DNA of 64,000 nt from Pedobacter sp. PLR (lineage in GTDB: Bacteria; Bacteroidota; Bacteroidia; Sphingobacteriales; Sphingobacteriaceae): assembly GCF_026239675.1 (NCBI RefSeq), contig NZ_JAPIVQ010000003.1, positions 62,001-126,000 of the forward strand, given 5' to 3'. The notes under the pieces were generated by a model. It was not told the DNA's origin, searched no databases, and was given only the letters and a program-made list of their open reading frames with translations. A program made the position numbers and the translations under genes. Below are positions 1 to 7,513 of this stretch, piece by piece. Within the stretch, counting starts at the first letter, position 1, and each line of letters starts with the position of its first letter.

Positions 1-57
1 CAGTACAGCGGTGGAGAAGGCATTGGTTTCCTGGTAAGAGATGTATCTGGCCTGCAT
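1..57 (-). CDS. bshC: BshC-like protein, N-terminal 19 residues only
   Basis: Reading the minus strand from an ATG at 57 gives 19 open codons starting MQARYISYQETNAFS and running off the window. The pattern (short start, YI-Y, then T--FS) resembles the N-terminus of BshC, the putative cysteine-adding enzyme of bacillithiol synthesis found in many Bacteroidota. It lies 46 bp downstream of rimO on the same strand, so it is probably in the rimO operon. Only the first residues are visible, so the family name is a resemblance and not a domain-based call. Confidence 0.5.
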   Translation of the reverse strand, partial: MQARYISYQETNAFSTAVL

Positions 58-103
58 TGCTACGAATTTAAGTTAATAAACCAGAAGTCAATACATCACA
101 AAT

Positions 104-1438
104 TTATTTTACAATTTGTCCATATAGATCGAAATCCTCAGCTCTGTCAATCTTCACATTTACGAAGCTTCCATTGGCTGCATAACCTGTTGTAGCATCA
201 ATTAAAACCTCATTATCAACCTCTGGAGAGTCAAATTCAGTTCTTCCGATGAAGAAATCACCTTCTTTTCTATCTACCAGTACTTTATAAGTATGACCGA
301 TTTTTTCCTGGTTAATCTCATAAGAGATCCCTTGTTGTAATTCCATAATGGCATCAACACGTTCCTGTTTTACTTCCGCAGGTACATCGTCAACTAAATC
401 ATGGGCATGAGTTTTTTCTTCATGAGAATAAGTGAAACAACCTAATCTGTCGAATTTAGTTTCTTCAACCCAGCTCATCATCTCTTCGAAATCAGCTTCT
501 GTTTCACCAGGGTAACCACAAATTAAAGTAGTACGCATAGCGATATTAGGCACTTTATCTCTGATCTGATTAACGATATCAATCGTCTTTTGTTTCGTAA
601 TACCACGACGCATAGATTTCAACATGTTATCAGTGATGTGCTGTAAAGGCATATCCAGATATTTACAGATGTTATCACGTTCGTTCATCGCATCCAGAAT
701 CTCCATCGGGAAACCGGAAGGATAAGCGTATTGTAATCTGATCCATTCAATTCCATTTACATCAGAAAGACGTCTTAACAACTCATCAAGGTTACGTTTT
801 CCGTAAATGTCCAGGCCATAATAAGTCAGATCCTGTGCAATCAGAATTAATTCTTTTGTACCGTTAGCTGCCAGAATCTTTGCCTCATTCACCAACTCAT
901 TCATATCTCTGGAAACGTGTTTTCCACGCATCAAAGGAATGGCACAGAAAGAGCATGGGCGGTTACAGCCTTCAGCAATTTTAAAATAAGCGTAGTGAGA
1001 AGGAGTGGTCAATAACCTTTCTCCAATCAACTCATGCTTATAATTAGCACCTAATGAATGTAAAATATTGGTCAGATCGTTGGTACCGAAGAAAGCATCC
1101 ACATTGGTGATTTCCGCTTCCAGTTCAGGCTTATATCTTTCAGATAAACAACCGGTCACAATTACTTTTGCAATTTTCCCGGCGTCTTTAAGCTCGCTGT
1201 ACTGTAAGATAGTATCAATTGATTCTTGCTTGGCATTGTCGATAAAACCGCAGGTATTGATGACTACAATATCATCTTTCCCCATTTTATCCGATTCATG
1301 GACCACATCCATGCTATTGCCACGAAGCTGACCCATCAAAACTTCTGAATCGTAAAGGTTTTTGGAACAACCCAAAGTAATTACATTGATTTTAGGTTTT
1401 TTAAGGGGAATGATTTTAGATGTGGGTTTTGTATTCAT
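104..1438 (-). CDS. rimO: Ribosomal protein S12 methylthiotransferase RimO
   Basis: This radical-SAM enzyme adds a methylthio group to the conserved Asp of ribosomal protein S12. The 444 residues show the three N-terminal UPF0004 cysteines (C24, C63, C97) that bind the auxiliary iron-sulfur cluster. The radical-SAM motif CNRPCSFC has C158, C162 and C165. A C-terminal TRAM-like region ends with DFDLYGQIV. The length is normal for RimO, and the RGKHVSR stretch after the SAM motif favours RimO over MiaB. It follows ftsY after 40 bp on the same strand, so the two are probably cotranscribed. Confidence 0.96.
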   Translation of the reverse strand: MNTKPTSKIIPLKKPKINVITLGCSKNLYDSEVLMGQLRGNSMDVVHESDKMGKDDIVVINTCGFIDNAKQESIDTILQYSELKDAGKIAKVIVTGCLSERYKPELEAEITNVDAFFGTNDLTNILHSLGANYKHELIGERLLTTPSHYAYFKIAEGCNRPCSFCAIPLMRGKHVSRDMNELVNEAKILAANGTKELILIAQDLTYYGLDIYGKRNLDELLRRLSDVNGIEWIRLQYAYPSGFPMEILDAMNERDNICKYLDMPLQHITDNMLKSMRRGITKQKTIDIVNQIRDKVPNIAMRTTLICGYPGETEADFEEMMSWVEETKFDRLGCFTYSHEEKTHAHDLVDDVPAEVKQERVDAIMELQQGISYEINQEKIGHTYKVLVDRKEGDFFIGRTEFDSPEVDNEVLIDATTGYAANGSFVNVKIDRAEDFDLYGQIVK

Positions 1439-1478
1439 GATTTTTTATTTGGAGTAGAATTCTTCTGTTGAACTAAAA

Positions 1479-2441
1479 CTAGTTAAACAAGCTGTCTACA
1501 AATGCTTTTTTGTCAAATAATTGCAGGTCGTTCACGCTTTCGCCAACGCCTATATATTTTACCGGAATTTTAAACTGATCAGAGATTCCGATCACGACAC
1601 CACCTTTAGCAGTACCATCCAGTTTGGTAATGGCCAATGCATTTACGTCGGTAGCCTCTGTAAACTGTTTACATTGTTCGAAGGCATTTTGCCCTGTTGA
1701 ACCATCCAATACCAATAATATTTCATGTGGGGCAGAAGGGATTACCTTTTCCATCACATGCTTGATTTTACCCAATTCATTCATCAGGCCAATTTTGTTG
1801 TGTAAACGTCCGGCAGTATCAATGATCACTACATCTTCGCCATTGGCAACAGCAGACTGCAAAGTGTCGAAAGCCACAGAAGCAGGATCTGATCCCATTG
1901 CCTGTGCTACTACACGTACACCAACACGTTCTCCCCATAATTTGATCTGTTCAACGGCTGCGGCTCTGAAAGTATCGGCTGCGCCTAAAACTACGCTCAG
2001 TCCTTCAGCTTTCAGTTTATGTGCCAGCTTACCAATGGTGGTCGTTTTACCAACACCATTTACGCCAACAACCATAATTACATAAGGCTTATGTTGTCCA
2101 TATTCAAACTTCCTGAAATCATTGCTGTTGTTTTCAGAAAGCATCAGTTGTATTTCATCACGCAACAGGCGATGCAATTCTGAAGTTGATAAATACTTGT
2201 CCTTAGCTACACGAGCTTGTATCCGCTCAATAATTTTCAGGGTGGTGGTTACACCAACATCAGAAGTCACTAAAACCTCCTCAAGATTATCGAGCACATC
2301 ATCATCAACAGTCGATTTACCCGCAACGGCCTTCGTGATTTTACTCAAAAAACCCTCTTTAGTTTTCTCTAAACCCTTGTCCAGCGCTTCCTGCGCCTCG
2401 GGAGCAGTTTCCTTTTTCTTGAAAAAATCAAATAAACCCAT
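1479..2441 (-). CDS. ftsY: Signal recognition particle receptor FtsY
   Basis: FtsY is the GTPase receptor that docks SRP-ribosome complexes at the membrane for co-translational insertion of membrane proteins. This 320-residue form starts with a short amphipathic segment (MGLFDFFKKKE) in place of the long acidic A domain of E. coli. Next come the NG-domain helices, the P-loop GVNGVGKTTT, the DTFRAAA motif, the DTAGRLHNK G3 motif and the TKLDGTAKGG G4 region. The ATG is 17 bp from a terminator-like hairpin (2459-2492), an unusually close upstream arrangement. Confidence 0.97.
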   Translation of the reverse strand: MGLFDFFKKKETAPEAQEALDKGLEKTKEGFLSKITKAVAGKSTVDDDVLDNLEEVLVTSDVGVTTTLKIIERIQARVAKDKYLSTSELHRLLRDEIQLMLSENNSNDFRKFEYGQHKPYVIMVVGVNGVGKTTTIGKLAHKLKAEGLSVVLGAADTFRAAAVEQIKLWGERVGVRVVAQAMGSDPASVAFDTLQSAVANGEDVVIIDTAGRLHNKIGLMNELGKIKHVMEKVIPSAPHEILLVLDGSTGQNAFEQCKQFTEATDVNALAITKLDGTAKGGVVIGISDQFKIPVKYIGVGESVNDLQLFDKKAFVDSLFN

Positions 2442-2458
2442 ACAATGTCTAACTAAAC

Positions 2459-2492
2459 AAAAAAAGCCCTCCCATTTAAAAGGGACGGCTTT
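2459..2492 (-). terminator. Hairpin with T-tract between the DUF4295 gene and ftsY
   Basis: On the minus strand, AAAGCC and TCCC pair with GGGA and GGCTTT around an A/T loop, and a run of T follows. It starts about 20 bp after the DUF4295 stop and ends 17 bp before the ftsY ATG. It may be a partial terminator that sets how much ribosomal-protein transcription reads into ftsY. Confidence 0.65.
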
Positions 2493-2512
2493 AATATAAT
2501 TAAATATTAAAA

Positions 2513-2671
2513 TTATTTTTTGGATGCAATAGCATCTTGAACGTGATCGTTGTGCACAATAACTTCTTTGAAAGAATAAGCACCAGTTCTTGGTGATTTA
2601 GTCATTGTAATAACTTTCGAATATTCTTTACCTTTTCCCGTTTTAAGGGTTGCAACTACCTTTTTTGCCAT
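2513..2671 (-). CDS. DUF4295 family small basic protein
   Basis: A 52-codon gene starting MAKKVVATLKTGKGKEYSK and ending DHVQDAIASKK. It matches my recollection of DUF4295, a Bacteroidota-specific Lys-rich protein encoded beside rpmG and rpmB, as here (38 bp after rpmG). The role is unknown. Its size, charge and neighbours suggest a ribosome-associated protein. It is too short for most ORF cut-offs, but the frame is clean from ATG to TAA. Confidence 0.85.
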   Translation of the reverse strand: MAKKVVATLKTGKGKEYSKVITMTKSPRTGAYSFKEVIVHNDHVQDAIASKK

Positions 2672-2709
2672 GATCTAAATAGATTGTATTTAGTTAAATA
2701 CTAAATGTA

Positions 2710-2892
2710 TTACTTAATTTCTTTATGTACAGTTACCTTTTTCAAAACTGGATTGAATTTTTTCAACTCTAATCTCTCAGTAGTGTTTTTACGGTTTTTA
2801 GTAGAGATATATCTAGACATACCAGGCATGCCACTAGTTTTATGCTCCGTACACTCTAGAATAACTTGTACTCTGTTACCTTTTTTTGCCAT
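2710..2892 (-). CDS. rpmG: 50S ribosomal protein L33
   Basis: A 60-residue L33 homologue. It starts [18 protein letters not shown], has the conserved [19 protein letters not shown] core, and ends [16 protein letters not shown]. It has one Cys (ECTEH) and lacks the paired zinc-binding CxxC motifs, so it looks like the zinc-free (C-minus) form. It lies between rpmB and the DUF4295 gene on the same strand. Confidence 0.97.
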   Translation of the reverse strand: MAKKGNRVQVILECTEHKTSGMPGMSRYISTKNRKNTTERLELKKFNPVLKKVTVHKEIK

Positions 2893-2932
2893 TTTATTAA
2901 TCTTAAGGTCGATTCACATCAACCAATGTTAT

Positions 2933-3166
2933 TTACAAATATCCTTTTTTCATGAAGCGATTAATCGCCTCAGTAATACCAATTTTATTAATGGTTTTGA
3001 TAGCTGAAGTAGAAACTTTCAGTGTTATCCAACGATCCTCATCAGGAATATAAAATTTCTGAAGTTGTAAGTTGGGATAAAACTTACGCTTAGTTTTAAC
3101 GTTTGAGTGAGAAACATTAAAACCTGTCATTGCCATTTTTCCGGTTAAATCACAAACTCTAGACAT
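2933..3166 (-). CDS. rpmB: 50S ribosomal protein L28
   Basis: The 77 residues match bacterial L28: [20 protein letters not shown] at the start, then [18 protein letters not shown] and a basic C-terminus. It is the first gene of the minus-strand run rpmB-rpmG-DUF4295-ftsY-rimO. The AT-rich DNA upstream (3167-3260) has a near-consensus Bacteroidota -7 element in minus orientation at 3217-3224, so the promoter is probably there. Confidence 0.97.
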   Translation of the reverse strand: MSRVCDLTGKMAMTGFNVSHSNVKTKRKFYPNLQLQKFYIPDEDRWITLKVSTSAIKTINKIGITEAINRFMKKGYL

Positions 3167-3352
3167 GCCTTTAAATATAGTGTTAATTATGTTTTCTTAA
3201 TTTTTTTAAGAGTGTGCAAATATCAATAAAATATTTGTAATCATCAAGTAGGTATCTAAAATATTTTGAATTTATTTACAGCGTGTTACGGACTGCTGCC
3301 CAGATCCCTACCGTGGATGCTCTCGGGGCGCAATATACAACATTTATACGGA

Positions 3353-3790
3353 TTACAAGGCCACAGATTCTTCTAAATCACCCAATAGGTTTTCAAATTG
3401 TAAGACAAATCTTCGAAAATCGTTGATGTAATGTGTCAGCTCCGGCTTTTTTTCCTTCTCCAGCTGCTGTAACCAAAGTGATTTATATTCTTCCATATGG
3501 TATAAAGTAGGGGTAACACCATAGGCTTGCTGAACAATCTGGAGATCAGGATGCAATACATCATGTAAGATCAGGTTATTTATTTCCGGAAGGTCAATGG
3601 CTTTCATCATCAATATAATTGTTATCGGAATCCTGACCTCATAAATTTCTTTCAGCGCCTCCCTCATTTCCAGATGCTCCGCTTTGTGCGGATCAAGGTT
3701 CCACTTTAAAGATTCCGTCTGGTAATGCTGGTTGGCCAGTTCGGCCCTTCTTAACACTGAAACAATCTGATCGTATAACTGTGTACCCAT
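3353..3790 (-). CDS. Hypothetical protein, 145 aa
   Basis: I do not recognise this family. The protein is soluble and probably mostly helical, rich in Leu, Glu and Lys, with no signal peptide or membrane segment. It has a patterned N-terminal helix (YDQIVSVLRRAELANQHY) and an acidic C-terminal helix. The ATG at 3790 is the only good start. It is isolated between the ribosomal-protein run and acs, so context gives no hint. Confidence 0.6.
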   Translation of the reverse strand: MGTQLYDQIVSVLRRAELANQHYQTESLKWNLDPHKAEHLEMREALKEIYEVRIPITIILMMKAIDLPEINNLILHDVLHPDLQIVQQAYGVTPTLYHMEEYKSLWLQQLEKEKKPELTHYINDFRRFVLQFENLLGDLEESVAL

Positions 3791-4084
3791 AGTTTGTGAG
3801 GTTGTTGGTGATTTAAATTTTGGTCATGGCTTATATTATTGCTAATAAAGGATAGACAATCAATCAGTAGCTTTAGTTTAAATTTATTATGATTACTCAT
3901 CAATATATAATATAGCAATTATAGGATGGCTAAAAATACTGCCATAAATCTGCAGCAAACCAGTTGTATAAGTGGGAATTACCCTAATCTTGTGAAGTAA
4001 GTGCAGGAAATCAGGGGCTAGTGCAGATTGAGCATAAAGATTTCCCCCTTTATATCCAAAAAATGATAATGTAAGTATTAATCT

Positions 4085-4131
4085 CAAGGTTTTTTCTTGA
4101 GATTCAGGCCCAAAACAAGAGGAAAACCTTG
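4085..4131. promoter_or_regulatory. Long inverted repeat just upstream of the acs promoter
   Basis: CAAGGTTTT (4085-4093) is perfectly complementary to AAAACCTTG (4123-4131), and an inner CTTG (4096-4099) pairs with CAAG (4116-4119). It ends about 10 bp before the -33 box of acs, so it would lie outside the acs transcript. It could be an operator or a terminator. The rest of 3791-4140 shows no convincing gene. Confidence 0.4.
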
Positions 4132-4140
4132 TATTAAAAT

Positions 4141-4170
4141 TTTGATAGGGACTGAATAAAGTTATATTTG
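4141..4170 (+). promoter_or_regulatory. Bacteroidota-type promoter for acs
   Basis: TTTG at 4141-4144 and TATATTTG at 4163-4170 are 18 bp apart, an exact fit to the Bacteroidota -33/-7 consensus (TTTG ... TAnnTTTG). Transcription would start near 4176, leaving a short leader before the acs ATG at 4199. Confidence 0.75.
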
Positions 4171-4198
4171 AGTTTTAGTTGTTGACATAAACCAAATC

Positions 4199-6097
4199 AT
4201 GCAAATTAATTCTATTGAAGAGTATCAGGAAACTTATAAGTTGAGCGTGGACCAACCTGAACAGTTCTGGGCAGGTATCGCTGATAATTTCTTGTGGAGA
4301 AAGAAATGGGATAAAGTACTATCCTGGAACTTCTCAGAACCAAATATCAAGTGGTTCGAAGGCGCTAAGTTAAACATCACGGAAAACTGTCTTGACCGTC
4401 ACCTTGCGGAAAATGGCGATAAACCTGCCATTATCTGGGAACCTAACGATCCTACAAAAGACAGCATTACCCTAAGTTATAAAATATTACATGAGCAGGT
4501 TTGCCGTTTCGCAAATGTGCTGAAGAAGAATGGTGTTAAAAAAGGCGACCGTGTCTGTATTTACATGCCGATGGTGCCAGAACTTGCCGTTGCGGTATTG
4601 GCCTGTGCCCGTATTGGTGCAGTACACTCTGTAGTTTTTGGTGGGTTTTCTGCGAAGTCTATTGCCGATAGGATTAATGATGCCGAATGTAAAGTGGTCA
4701 TCACTGCCGATGGTGCATTCAGAGGGAACAAGCAGATTCAATTGAAAGAAGTAATTGATGATGCCTTGATCGGTTGCCCGACAGTAGAACGTGTAATCGT
4801 TTTAACGCATACCAGAACACCGGTATCTATGCTGAAAGGCCGCGATATATGGTGGGAGGATGAAATTAAATTGGTAGATACCAACTGCCCGGCAGAAGAA
4901 ATGGATGCCGAAGACTTGTTGTTTATCTTATATACATCTGGTTCTACCGGTAAGCCAAAAGGGGTAGTACATACCATTGGTGGCTATATGGTGTATGCAG
5001 GTTATACTTTCTCCAACGTATTTAATTACCAGAAAGACGAAGTATTCTTCTGTACCGCTGATATCGGCTGGATTACCGGTCACTCTTATATCGTGTATGG
5101 CCCGCTTTCTCAGGGAGCAACAACACTGATGTTTGAAGGTATCCCTACTTATCCGGATGCATCCAGAATGTGGCAGGTCGTAGAAAAGCACAAAGTAAAT
5201 ATCTTGTATACTGCGCCAACGGCGATTCGTTCGCTAATGAGCTTCGGATTAGAGCCTCTAAACGGCATCGATATGAGCTCACTTCGCGTATTAGGTTCCG
5301 TAGGAGAGCCAATCAATGAAGAAGCATGGCACTGGTTTGATGAAAACATCGGAAAAGGAGAATGCCCGATCGTTGATACCTGGTGGCAAACAGAAACCGG
5401 TGGAATCATGATTTCGCCGATTGCCTTTGTAACGCCAACAAAACCTAGTTTCGCAACCTTGCCTTTACCTGGTATTCAGCCAATTCTGGTAGATGAAAAA
5501 GGTGTAGAAATTGAAGGTAATGGCGTAAACGGTAACCTTTGTATAAAATTCCCATGGCCTGGAATGCTGCGTACCACTTATGGAGATCATGAGCGTTGCA
5601 AGCTGACCTATTTCTCCACTTATGAAAACCTTTACTTTACTGGTGATGGTTGCTTAAGAGATGAAGATGGCTATTATAGAATCACCGGAAGGGTAGATGA
5701 TGTCATCAATGTATCCGGTCACCGTATCGGTACTGCGGAAGTAGAAAATGCCATCAACATGCACGCAGGTGTAGTAGAAAGTGCAGTGGTAGGCTTCCCG
5801 CATGAGGTAAAGGGACAAGGTATTTATGCCTTCGTCATTTTCCCGAATATCCATGACGATGCCGACCTTACCCGTAAGGATATCCTGCAAACGGTAACCC
5901 GTGTAATTGGTGCCATCGCTAAACCTGATAAAATTCTTTTTGTAACCGGATTACCTAAAACACGTTCGGGTAAAATCATGAGACGCATTTTAAGGAAAAT
6001 CGCAGAAGGTGATATTGACAACCTTGGTGACATCAGCACATTGCTTGATCCAACAGTTGTAGAAGAGATCATTGAAAAGTCTAAAAAGCAGAAATAG
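4199..6097 (+). CDS. acs: Acetyl-coenzyme A synthetase
   Basis: An AMP-forming ligase that makes acetyl-CoA from acetate, ATP and CoA in the cytosol. The 632 residues start with the N-terminal acetyl-CoA synthetase segment, then show the P-loop-like YTSGSTGKPKG, the substrate-site TWWQTETGG, the hinge motif GRVDDVINVSGHRIGTAE, and the C-terminal TRSGKIMRR whose Lys is the acetylation site in the family. The length fits Acs well. It is transcribed alone from its own consensus promoter and ends at a strong terminator. Confidence 0.97.
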   Translation: MQINSIEEYQETYKLSVDQPEQFWAGIADNFLWRKKWDKVLSWNFSEPNIKWFEGAKLNITENCLDRHLAENGDKPAIIWEPNDPTKDSITLSYKILHEQVCRFANVLKKNGVKKGDRVCIYMPMVPELAVAVLACARIGAVHSVVFGGFSAKSIADRINDAECKVVITADGAFRGNKQIQLKEVIDDALIGCPTVERVIVLTHTRTPVSMLKGRDIWWEDEIKLVDTNCPAEEMDAEDLLFILYTSGSTGKPKGVVHTIGGYMVYAGYTFSNVFNYQKDEVFFCTADIGWITGHSYIVYGPLSQGATTLMFEGIPTYPDASRMWQVVEKHKVNILYTAPTAIRSLMSFGLEPLNGIDMSSLRVLGSVGEPINEEAWHWFDENIGKGECPIVDTWWQTETGGIMISPIAFVTPTKPSFATLPLPGIQPILVDEKGVEIEGNGVNGNLCIKFPWPGMLRTTYGDHERCKLTYFSTYENLYFTGDGCLRDEDGYYRITGRVDDVINVSGHRIGTAEVENAINMHAGVVESAVVGFPHEVKGQGIYAFVIFPNIHDDADLTRKDILQTVTRVIGAIAKPDKILFVTGLPKTRSGKIMRRILRKIAEGDIDNLGDISTLLDPTVVEEIIEKSKKQK

Positions 6098-6131
6098 GCC
6101 AGGGTTCTAAGAAATAAATAATTGCAAATAC

Positions 6132-6170
6132 AAAAAGGCAGCCTCAGTAATTTACGAAGGCTGCCTTTTC
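6132..6170 (+). terminator. Rho-independent terminator after acs
   Basis: AAAAAGGCAGCC pairs with GGCTGCCTTTT around an A/T-rich loop, followed by more T. It lies 35 bp after the acs stop. The A-tract on the other side could also let it stop the convergent gene at 6239-6925. Confidence 0.88.
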
Positions 6171-6238
6171 TTTTAGGATCAAAATCGTTTTTTTCTTTGT
6201 ATCAAAACGACTTCTTTTTTACCGAATAGAAGGTTCTT

Positions 6239-6925
6239 TTATTGAGTAGAGGAAATGCCAAAGGATAAATCCTTGATCTCATTTACCTTGAAATGTTTCT
6301 TATACCAATCGTTCAACTCTTCTGTCTTGAACTTCTGCGCACTGTTCACACCTTTGATTAGTTTTTTTCCGGAGGCAGTGCCATCCACACCATTTCTGGT
6401 CTGAAAGAGAATGTAGTCCACTAAGATCTTATCTTGTGGTTTAGGTCCTTTGAAAGAAAGGATCTCCCCGTCTTTACCAATGATGAAAGGAACAACTGTA
6501 GAACCTTCCAATGCAGTTAAGAATGGGCTGGAAACTGCATCTTTAACTAGAAATAAGGAATTAGTGGCAGAATGTTTTTTAACAAAGTCAAGCCATGATT
6601 TTTCATCTGATCCAATATATAAATCCGCGAAAACTACATCAGGATATGAAGCAAAACGGGCTTTTAGATCATCATAGTTTTTATCATGAGGAGGACCATT
6701 TTTTGTGTTTTCCCAGGTGTATAAGTAAACAGTTTTTCCGGTATATATTTCCGAAAAGGAATGCACTTTTCCTTTGTTATCCATGACCTGGAAAGAAGAT
6801 ACATTCATATCGGTATGGTCATCATACTTTTTGACAAGACTTTTCCCCATACTTTTGATGATCATCGTACAGGAAGACTGGGAAATACAGGTCGTAAATA
6901 ATAATAAGTAGAGCAATTTTTTCAT
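6239..6925 (-). CDS. Lipoprotein with thioredoxin-like fold lacking CxxC
   Basis: The first 20 residues form a lipoprotein signal ending SQSSC. The body (about residues 45-165) follows the TlpA/AhpC pattern: a strand with VYLYTWENTKNGPP where an active-site Cys pair would be expected, an LFLVKDAVSSPF helix region, then TVVPFIIGKDGEILSFKGP, which looks like the cis-Pro and following strand. No CxxC is present, so a thiol-disulfide role is unlikely. It is probably periplasmic and membrane-anchored. The fold is inferred from motif spacing only. It stands alone between two terminators. Confidence 0.62.
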   Translation of the reverse strand: MKKLLYLLLFTTCISQSSCTMIIKSMGKSLVKKYDDHTDMNVSSFQVMDNKGKVHSFSEIYTGKTVYLYTWENTKNGPPHDKNYDDLKARFASYPDVVFADLYIGSDEKSWLDFVKKHSATNSLFLVKDAVSSPFLTALEGSTVVPFIIGKDGEILSFKGPKPQDKILVDYILFQTRNGVDGTASGKKLIKGVNSAQKFKTEELNDWYKKHFKVNEIKDLSFGISSTQ

Positions 6926-7154
6926 CTGATTCAGGTTTGGTTTGGGGCTTGATTATGCTTTCGTGTTGGTCTTAATTATTCTTTTTTATGTTTTGCCCTG
7001 AGGGTGATTTTTAAGCTGATGGACATCCATTTTCCAGGAAAGCTTCTTAATAAAGATGGTCAAGAGGGGTAAAACGTTACAGAAAATCAAACAAATAGTT
7101 TTAACTGCTGTTCTTTAGGTATCTATTTATTGTTAATCATTTAAAAAAAAGACT

Positions 7155-7340
7155 ATGGATAAGTTGGAATTAAAAGGAAGATGGAATGAGATTAAAGGAA
7201 AAGTTAAACAAGCTTATGCCGATCTGACCGATGATGATTTGAAATACGAAGAAGGTAAAGAAGATGAAATGTATGGTAAACTACAACAGAAAACAGGAAA
7301 GACCCGTGATGAACTGGTGACCTGGATAAAATCCTTGTAA
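7155..7340 (+). CDS. CsbD family stress protein
   Basis: A 61-residue acidic/basic helical protein with the CsbD pattern: a start of [19 protein letters not shown], then YADLTDDDL and a C-terminal helix ([16 protein letters not shown]). CsbD-like proteins are often induced by general stress in bacteria, and their biochemical role is unclear. The gene has its own upstream region (6926-7154) and a very strong terminator, so it is probably a single-gene unit. Confidence 0.9.
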   Translation: MDKLELKGRWNEIKGKVKQAYADLTDDDLKYEEGKEDEMYGKLQQKTGKTRDELVTWIKSL

Positions 7341-7374
7341 GTAGATAATCTAGAATATATTAATCAGAAATATA

Positions 7375-7422
7375 AAAACGAGAAAAGCCGGATCACAATC
7401 GTGATCCGGCTTTTCTCGTTTT
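7375..7422 (+). terminator. Strong bidirectional terminator after csbD-like gene
   Basis: A near-perfect stem of about 20 bp: AACGAGAAAAGCCGGATCAC pairs with GTGATCCGGCTTTTCTCGTT, flanked by A on the left and T on the right. It separates the plus-strand CsbD gene from the convergent M16 peptidase gene. Confidence 0.92.
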
Positions 7423-7513
7423 AGGTAACGGTACCTTTTTACGATTCAAAGTTCCCTTTATAATTCAGGAAGCCCTTTTTATAACTCAGGTATGTTTATA
7501 AAAAAAAGACGGT

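Noticed and set aside
3893-4087. Minus-strand open frame of 64 codons upstream of acs
   Set aside because: No ribosome site, no recognisable protein pattern, and it lies next to the acs promoter region. Treated as chance.
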